DNA of 64,000 bases from Limnanthes douglasii subsp. nivea (taxonomy: Eukaryota > Streptophyta > Magnoliopsida > Brassicales > Limnanthaceae). Each line of letters begins with the position of its first letter. Position 1 is the stretch's first letter. This document shows, one piece after another, positions 24,042-35,559 of the stretch. Position numbers and translations under genes: made by a program. The stretch covers positions 131,362,376 through 131,426,375 of the forward strand of contig JAUPFV010000002.1 of NCBI GenBank assembly GCA_036936605.1, in the 5' to 3' direction. Below the pieces are notes generated by a model that had not been told where the DNA came from, searched no databases, and was given only the letters and a program-made list of their open reading frames with translations.

Positions 24042-25125
24042 ATGAATCCGGACGAGTAGGCAGTGCCACCAACTTTGGCAGAAGTGGTGGGAGAAAACGA
24101 TGAATATACGATCGCAGAGCGAGAGAGTTTGAAAGCTGAGATAGAGGCCTTGAGGGCTGCTAAAAGGGTAAATATGGTCTTGAAAGAAAAATCAAAAGTG
24201 TCAGCCGTTCACCACACTGACAATCCAAGGGAGCATGACCCGTCAGCAAAGACCCATGTGAGTATTAAAAAGACTCATGCCAGCTCAAAGAAGTCTCACC
24301 GGTCTAAACCAATGGCGCCCGGAGGGTGCGGAACTATTATTGTAGCCATTGATTATTTTCAAAGTGGATAGAAGCTGCCGCCTTGGCAGGAACTACTTCA
24401 AAAGCTGTTATAAAATTTATTTTATCTAATATTTGCTGCAGATTTGGGGTTCCACAAAAGATAACCACAGACAATGGGCCACAATTAGATAACAAGGATA
24501 TGGAGAGTTTCTGTGCCTCTAGAGGCATTCAACATTTCTTCTCTTCTCTTTCCACCCACAGGAGAATGGTCAGGTTGAAGTGGCGAACAAGACCATTATG
24601 TCCGGTCTTAAAAAGAATTTAGAAGGGACTGCTGGAAAGTGGTCAAGCTATCTACAAGAAGTACTATGGGCCTACCGGACTACTCCTGGAGCTGCTACAC
24701 GGGAATCCTCGGTTGCCTTGGTATATGGTATGGATGAAATTGCTCCTATAGAGGCAACTCTTCCATCATACAGAGTCCATAATTTTTCCGAATAGGCTAA
24801 TGAAGTGGCAATCAGAAGTCAACTGGACTTGATAGAAGAGAAAAGGGTTAAGGCTCATCTTAGAGCCACCCATTATCAGGGATTGATGAGAAGCAGTTTT
24901 GCTTCCAGAGTCAGAAGAAGGGATTTTCAACCAGGGGGTAAAGTATTGAGAAAAGTCTTCCTACATACTAAAGAGAAGCAGTTCGGCAAGCTAGCTCCAA
25001 ATTGGGAAGGACCCTATGTGGTCATTGAAAAGCTTAAGCCTAGGATATACAGGCTTCAAGATAAAGATTGAAGAATCTTAAGCCACCCCTGGAACATTGA
25101 ACACCTCCGGTTGTATCTAGATTGA
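24042..25125 (+). pseudogene. Gag N-terminus fused by deletion to integrase (element B)
   Basis: The frame opens MNPDE, has a stop, and continues with the gag N-terminal region (AEVVGENDEYTIAERES) up to KKSHRSKP near 24312. There it jumps to the integrase core at GCGTIIVAIDYF, where intact relatives have GGRKTIIIAIDYF. The rest of the core follows: FGVPQKITTDNGPQ with the second catalytic Asp, a displaced QVEV region for the Glu, then the C-terminal HLRLYLD end. Several stops and shifts occur (for example after AIDYF and NFSE). The junction is the scar of a 4.6-kb internal deletion. No functional protein is expected. Confidence 0.85.
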
Positions 25126-25653
25126 AAGTTATGTATATATTTACTTGTTTAAAGTCCATGTAAATATTACGGGGCATACTCTTTCCTACCTTGATGGTGG
25201 GAGGAGGTTTTAATGAGGTGTCCGGGTTTTTTAATAAAATTAGATGCCTTCTTGAAAAATTTGGAGTGGTTTGATTGATAGTTTGTTTAAAGCTTTCTAA
25301 GTATCGATCGGATTGATCTGGTGGAATGATGACCATTTAAACATTTGTCATCGGAGAATTTAAACACTCTCACCTTAAAATACTTATAAAATAACTAGGG
25401 GCTATTTAAACATCAACCATCAAGATTGGTCAAACATAAAACAAGGCAAGAATTTCGCAAAGTAAAACTGCCCGGCTAACACCGATGGATGATATTAAAA
25501 CATATAGAATGCCTTGGCCATCCAAAGACTTTGAAGTTTAAAAAAGAAAAGGCTTGTCCAGTCACGAGCCGAACACAATTAAAAAAATACCTTGGCCATC
25601 CAAGGACTTTAGTCTAACATAAGGATAAAATAAAAACAGAAGATAGTTAAAAC

Positions 25654-28639
25654 TTTAGGGCTGGTCTCCCTTAGATGTTCCTGCTTAATCTTTTTTCTTC
25701 TTTGGATCTTTGGGTTCATCATTGGAGGTCTCTCTGGTCCCTTCTTCCTCATCGGTGGTATCATCATAACCACTGGAATAGTTGTGCTTATCACCATCTG
25801 CAATAGTGTGGAATGGAAGATCTTCGTATTCCACGTATTGTCATAGAGTACCGAGCGTCCTCTTCGGGAATATTCGATAAAAATGTAAGACCATGTCGGA
25901 TTTGACTTCGGCATACCTCTCTTCTTGGGAATCTATCACCTTGTTGGTGTATGCATCGATCTTGGCCTGAATTGTCTTCTCATGCGCCTTTATCAAATCC
26001 TTTTTCTCCTTGGTGACTTTGGACACAACATCTTCAAGAGAGGTCTTGTCACCGAACAGGGTTTGGATAACATTATCCTTGGCATTCACCTTCTCCTTCA
26101 AAGCGGAGAGATCCTTCTCTAAGCCATAACAATTGGTTTGGAGTTATGTGTTAACCATCTCCGAAGTGGCCATCCTGGTGGCCAAGTATTCTTTCCCCTT
26201 CTTCAACTCCTCGAGCTCTTTTCTTAATGCTTCAACACTCTGATTGGCATTAAGGAGGTCATTAGATAAGCTCTCTTTGTCTGCATTGAGTGTGTTGATA
26301 AGGGTAGATTGGCTTCGCACTTGCCTCTCTAGGTTGAGCACCAGCTAAATATTGCTCAGCAGGGAGTGAGTCACCATGTCATTCTCCCCTGAAACAGAAA
26401 AAGACTTACCATTAAAGGTAACCATGTTTGAGGAGCTTGGGAGAAGGTAGGGGCCCGCAAAGTCATTTTTTTCAAGATCATCAAAGTAGAGACCAATATT
26501 TTGGAAGCCACTGATGTTTACTCCGTCAATATTGATATCCCCTCCAGTACCCTCTATGGTATGTAGACCACTTGGGATTTGCTTTGCCAAAGTGGGGGTA
26601 TGTTGGGTCGACCGGAGGAAGAGACTTCGAAGGCCGGAGAGTGACTTCATCTCCCGAGGAGATTTTATTCTTCTTGACTGCTCTATCTTCACCATCTTCT
26701 CCCCGCTTTTGGTCCTTCTTAGGAGTCTTTGGAAGATCTGGAGGTAAACCTTCCTACCTTATACTCTCATCTTCAACCACTTGAAGTAGAGTAACATCGA
26801 TTCCCCCTTGGGCCTGCACTTCCTGACTCGCTGGGGCGATCTCCTCAACACCACCTTGAGCAACCTCTGTTGCAACTTGTTTCTTCTTGCTCTTCTTGCC
26901 CTTCATCTTACTTGGGGATTTTGCTCTGGCAGGCAAAGCCAACTTGCCATCCTTCTCCTCTGTTCTCTAGAGGATGACAGCCGGAGGAGGTAGAGTGGTC
27001 AGCTCCTCCCAAGTAAGGTCTCTCCTGCCTGTTGTGTTATGTTCCAGAGGTGGGACCTCACTAAATTTTCGGAGGTAAAGAATTTGTGGAAATAATTTCC
27101 CTATTTATCAGCAGCCCAAGCATTCAGCTTGGCACATGTAGTTTGCCCCTCCTCCAAATAGTCGGAGAACTCCTTCGGCAGCACTACCAAAAAAAATGAG
27201 AGCAGTTCATAAACATATTTTTTTATAAAGAAATAAAGACACATATGATAAAATATTTACCTGATCGTTTCCATCTGTTGGTGAGCATGCTAGGGTTGAC
27301 ACCAGCCTTGATTTTCCTCTTGTTTTCCCAAGCCCTGCTAATAAACAGAAATTGGGTCTTCAAATTCTTCTCTGACTCGAGCAAGTCATCTACCACCTTA
27401 AAGTTATCTCCCATGCTGTAGTGGTAGAAAGGGATGATATGGTTCTTGCAGAGGCTGGCCATAGTAGTGAACTGTTCCATTGGAAGTGGTATTCTGGAGA
27501 GCCTAGAAGCCATAATATAGGTCATAAGAGTCTACCAAGCATTGGGACTCAGTTGGCTTGGACAGAGTTTTATCAGATGAAAGTATCTGACAATCTCTAG
27601 ATCCAAGGGAAATCTGAGCCCAGTTAAACAGCTTCATATAAGTGACTATCTCGCTAAGTTTGCACTCCATTTGGGTCTCCGGAGTAACTGGTATCCTCAC
27701 CTTGACAGACTCAGAGATCCTCCACTTCGTCCGGATCCGGTCTAACTCAGCATTATGAGTGTAGACATAGTTGATGTTAAGCATGGCCAGCAGATACTTT
27801 ACATTCACCTTGTGGAAGCAGGGTCCCACTTTGCCTTCTAGGCACTCCGGCAGGTCCGGATGTTTCAGATAGTGTTTCTCTTTACCCTTGCCTTTTTTAT
27901 CAGTGGCAGCATCCCCTGTCTGCCCGGAGACGTTGGTCTCAAATGGAGCATCTTCTATATTGTCCTCCATCACCTCTTCCATCACAATGGAAGGTTTGTC
28001 AGCAGTTGTTAGTGGGGGAGTGCTGGTGGCTGGCTTAGTAAGTTTTCCGGACGGTTGAGCATCACCCTCTCTTAGGGGTCTGGTGTCCGGCAGGGGCTCA
28101 GTTCCGGAGGGCTCATTCTGAGAGCTAATTCTAGTAGCCTCCGGACCAGAGGATTTGTCTTTTGGGACTCTGATAGATACCCCTGATCCAGTGGATTTGT
28201 CCTTGGTCCCAGACTTAGAGGGCCCTGATTTTGGGGACTTAGATTGAGAGACATCTGGCTGACCCTTTATTAAACGGCTTGTCCGGCGAAGAGTAACCTT
28301 TTCTAGGGATTTCTCAGTATCTGACCCCATAGCAATGAATGGAGAGGGTCTCCTTGTACTTGATACTGCTTTTTCCCGTACAACAGAAGGCTGTGACTCC
28401 TGAATCGAGGAGCCTGATGGAATGGGCGAAAGGCTTGGTTGAAACAAACGCTTGGGTTTGGAACTTTTAGCAGAGGATGAACCTTGATCAACTTCTGAAG
28501 ACAGTGTTTCGGGCTTATTGTTTGGAGAAACTGGAAGACCCGCAGCGATACGTCTCTCTCACTCAACCCTTTATGCTTTTTCTAACTCTGAAAGATTAAG
28601 CCAACCACCTTTCACCAATGTGTTTCTTGCCGTGAACAT
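25654..28639 (-). pseudogene. Antisense accessory gene of element B, with intron 27184-27260
   Basis: Runs opposite to gag-pol, between the integrase and the 3' LTR. The product starts MFTARNTLVKGGWLNLSE and has a Ser/Pro-rich region. A folded domain (LRFPLD/GSRDCQ...KLCPSQLSPN and GIPLPMEQF) resembles the Pfam family called putative gypsy type transposon (Transposase_28). A long coiled coil and an acidic tail follow. A GT-AG intron of 77 bp (GTAAAT...GGTAG) lies where elements A and C also have one. Two stops near residue 20, a further stop and small shifts break it. The segment 28447-27503 is still 314 codons open. Function is unknown; the family name reflects only its occurrence in gypsy elements. 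Confidence 0.8.
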
Positions 28640-29073
28640 AAACCTACACAAGAAGAATTTTGAGAAGAGAAGTAAAAGCTCTGAAATTGAGGAATGGCCG
28701 AGTGATGAAGATGGTAAAACAATGAAAAGAATTAATTCATACTAGCAAGACGAAAAAGTTACCAAATACCTAGGAGAAAACGAAAAGGCAAAAGTAATGA
28801 TTGAAGGCGGCGCTGACGTCATAGGTATTAAATGAAGATGTTGCTTTTTGGGATTAGTGGGAGTGCCATTCTAGGAGGAAAACGGCTGGTGAGGCGAATC
28901 AAAATGTGACACGTGTCCCACGATCCATAGCAAAACTCTTGAACTTCTGAGAAGTATTCAGTCCGGATCAATCCTGAGCTGAACACTTAAACCGTCCGGA
29001 GAATGTTGCTAGTACCTAAGAGGATTTTTTGGTCTTGCTAAAGGCCTTCGACAAAACCTAAAAAAGGGGCTAC

Positions 29074-29448
29074 TGATGAGTCCGGAAATATTCACCACTC
29101 ACTGTAGAAACCGAACAGGGGTAATCCGGACAATAATCACCCACTGAAGTATCCAGACAGGACAAAAGTATTAAATAACTAAACACCTTTTGACTAAGCT
29201 AATTGCTAATCTGCTTAATAAACTAATGGGTTTTTGAACTCGACCCGATTCCATAAGTTTGATCCGAAAGCCCATATGGCCCATAATTAAGAGTATAAAT
29301 ACCCACACTTTCATTAATGAGGGTAATGAACATTTAATACAACCAGTAAGCTCAAATCTCTCACTACAAAACACTTAAACATTTAATACCCTTGAAACAC
29401 CACGAAACATTTGACAAAATTACCCTCAGTCAAAAATAATCCACACTA
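29074..29448 (+). repeat. 3' LTR of element B
   Basis: 375 bp, starts TGATGAGTCCGG right after the purine tract and ends TCCACACTA. It is followed by the GTAAC duplication. Confidence 0.9.
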
Positions 29449-29467
29449 GTAACAACAACCAGTTTGG

Positions 29468-30985
29468 ATGGATCCGAATTCACAAAATACACCACCCCCA
29501 AAAGTGAAAGAGGTAAAAGAGAATAATTAGAGTGAGATCAATTAAGCGCTGAAATTGAGGCTTTGAGGGAAGTAAAACAAGCAGAGAAAGGAGTTACAAA
29601 AAAATCTGGTGCGTCAGCACTTCACCATACTGATAATCCTGGTGAGAACGAGCAGTCCCTAAAGACTCATCTCAGTTGCAAGAAAACACATCGATCCAAA
29701 CGTGTGGAGAGTTCCACTTTGAAATCCTCCAGTAGCTCCTCTAATGAGACAAAGCTTGAAGAGTCAGTCTCATCCAGCAGTGATGAAAGACGGTCGAAAA
29801 AGAAAATAAGGCTCACCAAAAATCATTCAAGAAAGAGGGATTAATATGGCAGGCTCAAGAAGTATTAGGGAAAAATGAAGGGCTCAGCTGATCAACATAT
29901 TGACCGTTTCCTGATTGATCCCTTTGCTTTCCAGTTCGAACCAGGTATTTTTGTTACTCCAAATGAAGATACCGTGTCTAGTCGTAGCCAAAACTGGAGA
30001 TAATCACCTTTATCCGCAAAAATACTCTCCGGACATCTTCCTAAAAGGTTTGACAGTTCAAAGATGGAAAAATATGACGGGAGTAAATATCCAGACAACT
30101 ATCTTGAGCAATTTAAGAATTTTATGATGAACTTTGACGATGAAGATAGATTGCTGTGTAGGTCTTTCTCTCAAACCTTCAAGGGGAGTTCCCTCAAATG
30201 GTATAATAGTCTCCCTCATGGATCGATAATTGTTTTTGACATATTTTGGGTTTATTTTCGGAGGCAATTCGTTGGAAGTAAAGAGCTTAAAGGGAATAGA
30301 GATACGATCATCCATTGTGCCCAAGAGCCAAATGAGAATTTAAAAGAATACATCAACAAGTTTGTAAATACAAAGAATGGGTTAGCATATTTCTTTGAAC
30401 AAATGGAAATTGCCTCTCTTAGACAGGGTTTGAATCCATGTAATTTGGCTGATTCCATGACCCGGAAAAAACTATGACCTTTGGAGGATTGTTGAATCAG
30501 TTTGGGAAAAAAATTAATGTTGAAGAAACCAAGAAGTCTAGAGTAACTTGCCAGATCAGATCCACAAGTACGACATCAACACCATAAACGACAAATCAGT
30601 CTGATTACTAGATCGAAGAAAACTAGACAAGGGTCAGACCAACCCAGGCAGAATCAGTCCAATCAGAACCAAAACCAACAAGTGAGAAATAAAATGGGAC
30701 ATTGGGTTCAACCAGAATGGTTTGCTGAGTTGGGAGAAAGTGTGGCTACGATATATGACAAAACTAAAAATAAAGTGCACTTGAGAAAGCCAGCTCCATT
30801 ACAGTCTCCCATGGAAAACCGGAGTACCCATTTCTATAAATATAATAATGACATTGGGCATGATACCCATGAATGCATAGCTTTGAAACAAGAGGTGCAT
30901 AACCTCATTGAAAGGGGTAAATTGGAGGCCTACATTAAAAAACAAGAGGGAGCAAGCCGGATAATACCCCATCAAGTGCTAATAC
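29468..30985 (+). pseudogene. Gag of element A
   Basis: Starts MDPNSQNTPPP and is soon stopped. Relatives show it should run through a Ser-rich, basic N-terminal part into the capsid-like retrotransposon gag domain. That domain is intact at 30064-30477 (MEKYDGSKYPDNYLEQF, ALKWYNSLP-like, FRRQFVGS, ASLRQGLNP). The C-terminal part (30682-31044) includes WVQPEWFAEL and a zinc-knuckle-like stretch FYKYNNDIGHDTHEC in which the first Cys is lost compared with element C (FCQYHNDIGHTTDDC). Gag forms the particle that packages the element RNA. Multiple stops make this copy dead. Confidence 0.8.
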
Positions 30986-31001
30986 TCCCCGAACTACGCC
31001 T

Positions 31002-31754
31002 TTGGCTCTTCTTGGAACGTTTAGACAAGAAGAAAATATGGTGATTATTGAGAGATTTGATGTGGATTCTGAATACTTGGATCCTAATCCACCTCGAAAT
31101 CGGGTAGGAGTGATAATAGAAAAGACCGCTACTGTTTCCAATCTGGTTAAATACTTTGAGTCTTTAACAATATTTGGGGGAGACACTGTAACTGCACCTT
31201 CCAGTTCTTCAAGAAAGAGACACGTCAACAGTCTGACTACCCAGTTGGATAGAAGGATGTCCTCACATCTGTACCAAACTCCAACTCCTTTCATAGGTTA
31301 TGATGAGGATGACCTAAGAGACATTGTAGGACTTCATGAAGACATTGTAGTAATAGGGGCATCAATAGAAGGAAATGATATACGTCGGATCCTGATTGAC
31401 ACAGGAAGTTTGGCAAACATATTTTTCTTAAGCTATTATAAACAGATGAGAAACCCTTCGGTTATTCAACGTTCGAATAGAACTATTGGGGGCTTTATAG
31501 AGAGTTCGGAAGATGTTATTGGAGAATTCGAGGAAGAATTATTGATGGGCAAGGGGCCTTTTAAGAAGATGGTAAGGGTATTATTTGTTGTGGTGGATTG
31601 CCCAACATCTTGTAATGCAATATTTGAGAGATCGTGGCTCTTCAAGATGCATGATGTGGCCTCTATTGTCCACCAGTGCTTAAAATATGTTGTGCAGGGA
31701 CAAGTGGGTGTTGTCCAAAGTAGTCAGAAGGTAGTCAAGGTTAACAAAGATTAA
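31002..31754 (+). pseudogene. Aspartic protease region of element A
   Basis: 250 open codons. The catalytic motif is IDTGS (in RRILIDTGSLAN), preceded by VVIGASIEGNDI and followed by a second half with FVVVDCPTSCNAIFERSWL, typical of gypsy proteases. It cleaves the Gag-Pol polyprotein in active elements. The frame overlaps the gag end in another phase. It ends at a stop before the RT region, so this copy can no longer make a Pol fusion. Confidence 0.8.
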
Positions 31755-31759
31755 CAGCT

Positions 31760-33660
31760 ATTGGAGTATTCCACCGATAAAAATAAAATTGATGATCCAA
31801 GGGAGGTCCCAGTGTCATAATACCTATAGAGGAAGTTGAGATTCATTCCCTAGTTAAGGGAAACAACATACCATGGTACCAAGTTGGCATCAAGTTTTAA
31901 ACAACAGTTATTATCTTTTTTATCGGATAATTTGCATGTATTTGCATGGTGTAATGATGGTATCACGGGAATGCCTGTTGATATAATCTGGCGTAAGCTG
32001 TCCATACGAGCTGATGTTAGGCCAGTTGTACAAGTAAGAAGGTCATTCTATAAAGAAAAAATAGATATAATTGTCCAAGAAGTTGATCGGTTGACCAAAA
32101 TGGGCCACATCAAATAATCTCCGTACCCATTATGGACTACCAACCCTGTTTTGGTCAAGAGAAAGAATGGAAAGTGGCGTATGTGTATTGACTTCACCAA
32201 TATTAATAGGGCATATCCCAAAGATCCTTATCTTGTTCCTCGGATAGATCAGTTAGTAGTTTCTACCTCTGGAAACAAGCTATTGTCTTTCATGGATGTA
32301 TTTTCAGGGTACAACCATATACAAGTAGATCTGAAGGATCAAGATCACACGACTTTTGTTACAGATAGAGATCTTCATTGTTATAAAATGATGTCATTTG
32401 GATTAAAAATGATGGGGCCACATATCAAAGGTTAGTGAATAAAGATTTTACTAGTCATATTGGCAAAAATATGGAAGTTTACATAGATGACATGATGGTG
32501 AAGAGTTTTGAAGAAAATGCGCATATATCCGATCTTCAAGAGACATTTTCCAATTTAGAGGCTGTCAATTTAAAATTAAATACTGAGAAATGTGTTTTTG
32601 GGTCTCGGTTATGTTATAAGTGAAAAAGGGATTCAACTTGATCCGGATCAGTTAAATGCTCTATTAGCTATGGACCCTCCTCGAAACACTAAAGAAGTTG
32701 AAAGGTTAACCGGGCGATTGGCTGCGTTGAACAAGTTTATTTCAAGATCATCAGATAAGTGTGGGCCATTTTTCTAGGAATTAAGGAATGCCAAAGACTT
32801 TAACTGGTCCTCACAATTTGATCAAGCATTTCTTGAAATCAAGAAGCATTTGTCTTCACCCAAGACTCTATTTAATCTTGTTCAGAGGGAGAAACTTTAT
32901 ATATACTTAGTTGTGTCTGAATATGCAGTAAGTGATGTACTAGTAAGAGAAGTGGATAATTACCTCCGTCCGGTTTATTATATTAGCAAAAGTCTTTTGG
33001 ATGCTGAAAGAAGATATTTGAAGTTAGAAAAGTTTGCCTTAGCATTGGTAATTGCAGCAAGAAAAATGAGACCATACTTATAAGCTCATTCCATTGTTGT
33101 CCCAACGTCTTTTCCTATAAAGAATGTTCTCCAAAAGGCTGATATCTCAAGTAGAATGACCAAGTGGTCAGTTAAGCTGGGTGATTATGATATTGACTTT
33201 ACCCTTTGAACAACAGTTAAGGCTCAGTCAGTGGCTGAATTCCTAGTAGAGTTTCATACTGATAGGCCTCTCGGGTAAATGCAAGAAAACCAGTCTAAAA
33301 AAGAATGGGTAGTCCAAACTGATGGTGGGTCTGGTACTATCGGGTGTGGGGATGAAATTTGTTTAACTTCTCCATATGGTGATACTATGTACCAAGCTAT
33401 ATGTTTTGGTTTCAGGGCCTCCAACAATGAATCTGAATATGAAGCAGCTATAGCTGGTCTCAAGCTAGCCCTTATATGTGGGGTAAAAAAGGTCCGATTA
33501 CTAAGTGACTCCCAACTGCTTATTCACCATGCCCAGGGGAAATCTAAGGCAAAGAAGGAACAATTGATAAAATATTTACTGCAAATTTTAAAAGTATCCA
33601 GTATGAACATATCCCTAGATCAGAGAATACTGTGGCAGACTCTTTAGCAACTATAGCATA
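31760..33660 (+). pseudogene. Reverse transcriptase and two RNase H domains of element A
   Basis: RT blocks in order: VFAWCNDGITGMP, KMGHIK, KNGKWRMCIDFTNINRA, LSFMDVFSGYNHI, FVTDRDLHCYKMM and the catalytic VYIDDMMVKS, then DPPRNTKEVERLTGRLAALN. The first RNase H (32850-33083) has LYIYLVVSEYAVSDVLV with no acidic residue where the first catalytic Asp belongs. The second RNase H (33279-33647) has VQTDGGSGT, NNESEYEAAIAGL and LLSDSQLL, with its Asp-Glu-Asp set present. Two RNase H domains mark the Tat lineage. Frames are cut by stops and shifts at about 32117, 32435, 32620, 32777 and 33083. Confidence 0.85.
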
Positions 33661-35011
33661 TTCTAAGTCTTACCCATGGATAATAATGCTAGAGTGTCCA
33701 TCAATACAAACAAGCCAAGAAAAAGGTAAAGAGAATGAAGAAAGTATAAGCATATTTGCCATTCAACCCAAAGACTGGAGGTATGATATCTTTCAGTTTA
33801 TTTCTGATGTGAATTTACCTCCGGATAAAGCCTTAGCTAAGAAGATTAAATACAAAGCTCGTGGTTTCCTGGTATTGAAGAAAATGCTTTATAAGAAATC
33901 ATTTAGCATACCTCTCTTGCGTTGTTTGGGATTTCAGGAATCCTAAAATATTTTATCTGAATTACACGATGGGGAAGGATCTGCACATTGTGACTATAAG
34001 GCCTTAACCAGAAGAGTCTTATTAGTAGGGTACTATTGGCCAACAATAATGGCAGACGCTAAAGATATGGTTAAGAGGTGTGATCCTTTCCAGAAATATG
34101 AGAATGGAATCCATGTACCAGCAGTTCATATGGAGTTCATGTGTGAACCCATACCTTTTGATAGGTGGGGGTTGGATTTGGTTGGGCCTCTTCCCATGGC
34201 ATCCTGTGGATATCGAACGATAGTAGTTGTTATTGACTATTTCTCTAAGTGGATAGAGGCAACTCCCTTAGCTCGAACCACTTCTAAGATAATTATAAAT
34301 TTAATTTTATCCAATATATGTTGCAGATTCTGGGTTCCGCGAAAAATCACTACAAATAATAGGCTACAATTTGATAATAAATACATGGAAATGTTTTGCA
34401 CCTCCAGAGGAATTTAACACTGTTTTTCTTCTCCATTCCACCCTCAAGCTAATGGACAAGTTGAAGTTTCTAATCAAACAACACTGTCTGGGATTAAAAA
34501 GAATCTGGAAGGAGCTGCAGGGAAATGGAAAAGTTATCTGCAAGAAGTATTGTTGGCGTACCGAACTACTCATCGAATTGTTACACAAGAATCCCCTTTT
34601 GCTCTCGTTTAGGGGATGAATTCAATCACACCCATAAAATATACTTCACTATAATTCAAAATCCAAAGCTATTACGAAGAGACCAATGATATGGCAGTTA
34701 GGAACCAGTTGGACTTGATTGAAGAATGAATAGTCAAACCACATTTGAGAACAACACACTATCAGAGTTTAATGAGGAGCATATTTGCATCCAAAGTTAA
34801 AAGAAGATATTTTCAATTGAGAGACAAAGTCTTGAGGAAAGTCTTTTTGCACACTAAAGAAAAACAGTTTGGAAAGCTGCCTCCAAACTAGGAAGGTCCT
34901 TATGTGTTATGTGAATAAGTCAAGCCAGGGACATATAGACTTCAAGATAAAGAGAGCAGAACGTTAAAGTACCTATGAAACATTGAACATATCAGGTTAT
35001 ACTTAGGATAA
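33632..35011 (+). pseudogene. Integrase of element A
   Basis: The zinc-binding region is near 33960-34100 (LHDGEGSAHCDY; RCDPFQK, where one Cys is replaced by Phe). The core has RWGLDLVGPLP and VVVIDYFSKW with a catalytic Asp. In the following KITTNNRLQFD the second Asp of the family's TDNGPQ is replaced by Asn. QANGQVEVSN supplies the Glu region in a shifted frame. The C-terminal part ends near LYLG (35000). The missing Asp and many stops mean no activity. Confidence 0.8.
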
Positions 35012-35559
35012 AACTCTTTTGTAAATATTTACCTATTTTATGCTTCAATGTAAATATTTGGGGGCATACTCCTTCCTACCCTGGTGGCGCGGGGAGGTTT
35101 TAACGAGGTGTCTAGGTTTTTCAATAATATTTTATGCCTTCTTCAAAATTCTGGTGCAAAATTTGTGATCATAGCATAAGGTGATCAGATAAATTAAATA
35201 CTCATTAAATACCTAGACTCTCAAATGAAGTATCTTTGAGTGGATCAGATTTATCAAAATACTTGATCACATTTATTAAACACTTGTGATGGGGTCATTC
35301 AACAATTATTAAACACCCATTTAATAAATTGGAAATATTAAAAGCTATTTAAAATTTTGAATGTGAGAGGATAATGGGATTTATGCAAAGAAAAATGCAA
35401 ATTAAACTTGATCAGAACAAATCTGATCCACGATTCACAAAATTCCTTGACCATTCAAGGACTTTGGTTCATAAGATAGAGATTCAAAAAAACAAAACAA
35501 AAATGTCTTGACCATCCAATGACTTTAATTTTAAACACAAAATAACATCATGACCTAAT

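Larger units (their letters stand above)
23592..29448 (+). mobile_element. Gypsy element B (Tat lineage), internally deleted, nested in A
   Basis: LTRs 23592-23969 and 29074-29448 share TGATGAGTC-GGAAATATTC starts. GTAAC lies on both sides (23587-23591 and 29449-29453), a perfect target duplication within the leader of A. The primer site TTGGCGACCACAGTGGGA follows the left LTR and AAAAAAGGGGCTAC precedes the right LTR. Inside are only the gag N-terminus fused to the integrase core, and a largely complete antisense gene. Compared with element C about 4.6 kb (most of gag, protease, RT, both RNase H domains) is missing. The LTRs differ by about 6 % by eye. Confidence 0.92.

Noticed and set aside
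26345..28447. Independent host gene with long minus-strand ORFs
   Set aside because: Homologous sequence lies at the same position and orientation in three separate gypsy elements, inside their LTRs, so it belongs to the element.
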